NCBI GenBank assembly: GCA_936943315.1 | Contig: CAKZJM010000322.1 | Span: forward strand, 1-32,216 | Length of the DNA: 32,216 nucleotides | Reading direction: 5' to 3' | From: an uncultured Methylophilus sp. | GTDB taxonomy: Bacteria; Pseudomonadota; Gammaproteobacteria; Burkholderiales; Methylophilaceae | Shown: positions 31,346-32,216 of the stretch, piece after piece | Layout: each line of letters begins with the position of its first letter | How positions within the stretch are numbered: the first letter of the stretch is position 1 | Program-made: the position numbers and the translations under genes | Notes under the pieces: model-generated | The model's input: only the letters and a program-made list of their open reading frames with translations | Database searches by the model: none | What the model was told of the DNA's origin: nothing

Positions 31346-32216
31346 ATGTCTAATCCAAGGTCGATGACACTGAGTGAAATGGCCGCGCGCTGGTACCTGC
31401 GCATGCGCGAACACGCCCACAACCCGCGCGCCAGTGAACATCATGCCTTTGAGCAGTGGCTGGCCGATGATCCCCGCCATAGCGCCGAATATGACAGTAT
31501 CGCCCGCGCCATGCAGCAACTGGATTCTCCCGAAGGCCTCTCGAGACTGGCTGAAGCCGCCGAGCAGCAAGCTTTTTTGGCGAACGAAGCGCGCAGAAAA
31601 ACAAAACAGCGCCGCCTGGCGCAACTTATGGTGGTTTGCTTTATTTGCGTGGCCGGGTTCTTCTCACATCAGCAATACCAGGTCTGGCAGGCCAAGCCCA
31701 CCATGCAAATGGCTGCGCAAAACCCCGTCGGCCAAATTGTCACCAAAACGCTGGATGACGGCACCAAAGTCACCCTCAGTGCCAAGAGTGACATGGAAAT
31801 CACCTATTACCGCCATCAGCGCCATGTCTTGCTCAAAGAAGGCGAAGCCATTTTTGAGGTGACCAAAGACCCTGACCGACCCTTTGTGGTTGAGACCAAC
31901 ACCGCAAAAATCACCGTTCTGGGTACCCGCTTTGCTGTCAATCGGCTAGAAAATCTGGTGCGCGTCAGTGTCGACCATGGCCGCGTCAGAGTAGAGCCAA
32001 CCCTGGAGACTAGTGCTGAGGCCGACCATGCGCCTGATGCTGCAACGGCTGACAACCCGCTGATCACCTCCAGAGAAATCACCAACGGCCAGGTGGTAGA
32101 AGTGTATCCCAATCATGCAATGGTACTGGTCAACCGGCCAGCCTCTGACGCCTTTGCCTTCCTCAACGGCAGGCTGGTGTTCGACCGTGCCGATATCAAC
32201 GAGGGGGCTTATACGG
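31346..32216 (+). CDS. FecR-family anti-sigma regulator, 3' end cut by window (at least 290 aa)
   Basis: The frame runs open from 31346 to the window end without a stop. Translation gives a FecR N-terminus (AARWYLRMREHAHNP, then HHAFEQWLADDPRHSAEYDSI), a single membrane helix at about residues 94-106 (VVCFICVAGFFSH), and a periplasmic FecR domain (GQIVTKTLDDGTKVTLSAKSD, GEAIFEVTKDPDRPFVVETN, ITVLGTRFAVNR). In this family the N-terminus binds the sigma factor and the C-terminus contacts the TonB receptor's signalling domain. The start could also be ATG 31364, which has AAGG three bases upstream. The gene lies directly behind the FecI-type gene, as is usual. Confidence 0.93.
   Translation, partial: MSNPRSMTLSEMAARWYLRMREHAHNPRASEHHAFEQWLADDPRHSAEYDSIARAMQQLDSPEGLSRLAEAAEQQAFLANEARRKTKQRRLAQLMVVCFICVAGFFSHQQYQVWQAKPTMQMAAQNPVGQIVTKTLDDGTKVTLSAKSDMEITYYRHQRHVLLKEGEAIFEVTKDPDRPFVVETNTAKITVLGTRFAVNRLENLVRVSVDHGRVRVEPTLETSAEADHAPDAATADNPLITSREITNGQVVEVYPNHAMVLVNRPASDAFAFLNGRLVFDRADINEGAYT

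Noticed and set aside
1-32216. CRISPR arrays, insertion sequences, tRNA or rRNA genes
   Set aside because: No regularly spaced repeats, transposase motifs, terminal inverted repeats, tRNA cloverleaf or rRNA sequence were seen.

Overview
The window looks like a chromosomal segment of a Gram-negative proteobacterium, most likely a betaproteobacterium of the methylotrophic Methylophilaceae type. This placement is an inference from gene content: a two-gene FDH4-like formate dehydrogenase, the four-gene ligase-associated DNA repair cluster, CHASE3 and c-di-GMP signalling proteins, and a FecI/FecR pair. No rRNA, tRNA, CRISPR array or insertion sequence could be supported.

Layout. (1) Bases 1 to about 620 are visibly AT-rich and unlike the rest. 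They hold one unrecognised small protein closed by a hairpin, and may be the edge of an acquired segment. (2) 784-7821, minus strand: a nitrogen-catabolism cluster related to the atzGEH-F part of the cyanuric acid/biuret pathway. Reading 5' to 3' on the minus strand it has a GntR/FCD regulator, AtzG-like subunit (TTG start), AtzE-like amidase, AtzH-like protein, a BiuH-like cysteine hydrolase, an NCS2-type nucleobase permease, and an allophanate hydrolase split into two genes. Two near-identical TGTATACAACA sites, one before each presumed transcript, suggest that the GntR protein controls both. No AtzD ring-opening enzyme is present, so the entry substrate is open. (3) 7961-14309, minus strand: exonuclease, ATP-dependent DNA ligase, Lhr-like helicase and PdeM endonuclease, the first three genes overlapping by 4 bases. 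(4) 14753-17423, plus strand: an FdhF/YdeP-type molybdoenzyme (FDH4 alpha-like) overlapping a small winged-helix-like protein. They are preceded by an intergenic region with an unexpected plus-strand intrinsic terminator. (5) 17536-19503: a MocR-type regulator and a convergent VOC/PhnB-like gene.

(6) 19792-30433: an 11 kb signalling block. A CHASE3-PAS-GAF hybrid histidine kinase with two receiver domains overlaps a DivK-like single receiver and is followed by a receiver-HD-GYP phosphodiesterase. Next come two 638-residue membrane GGDEF-EAL paralogues in inverted orientation, flanking a receiver-EAL protein whose receiver and EAL sites are both degenerate. One locus thus combines a phosphorelay with enzymes that could make, degrade and sense c-di-GMP. 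(7) 30824 to the end: a FecI-type sigma factor with a candidate Fur box upstream, and a FecR anti-sigma regulator cut by the window edge. A TonB-dependent receptor is expected just beyond.

The most interesting items are the split allophanate hydrolase inside an AtzD-less carboxybiuret/biuret cluster with its paired operators, the orphan terminator before the formate dehydrogenase genes, and the compact kinase/c-di-GMP locus with its degenerate EAL protein.
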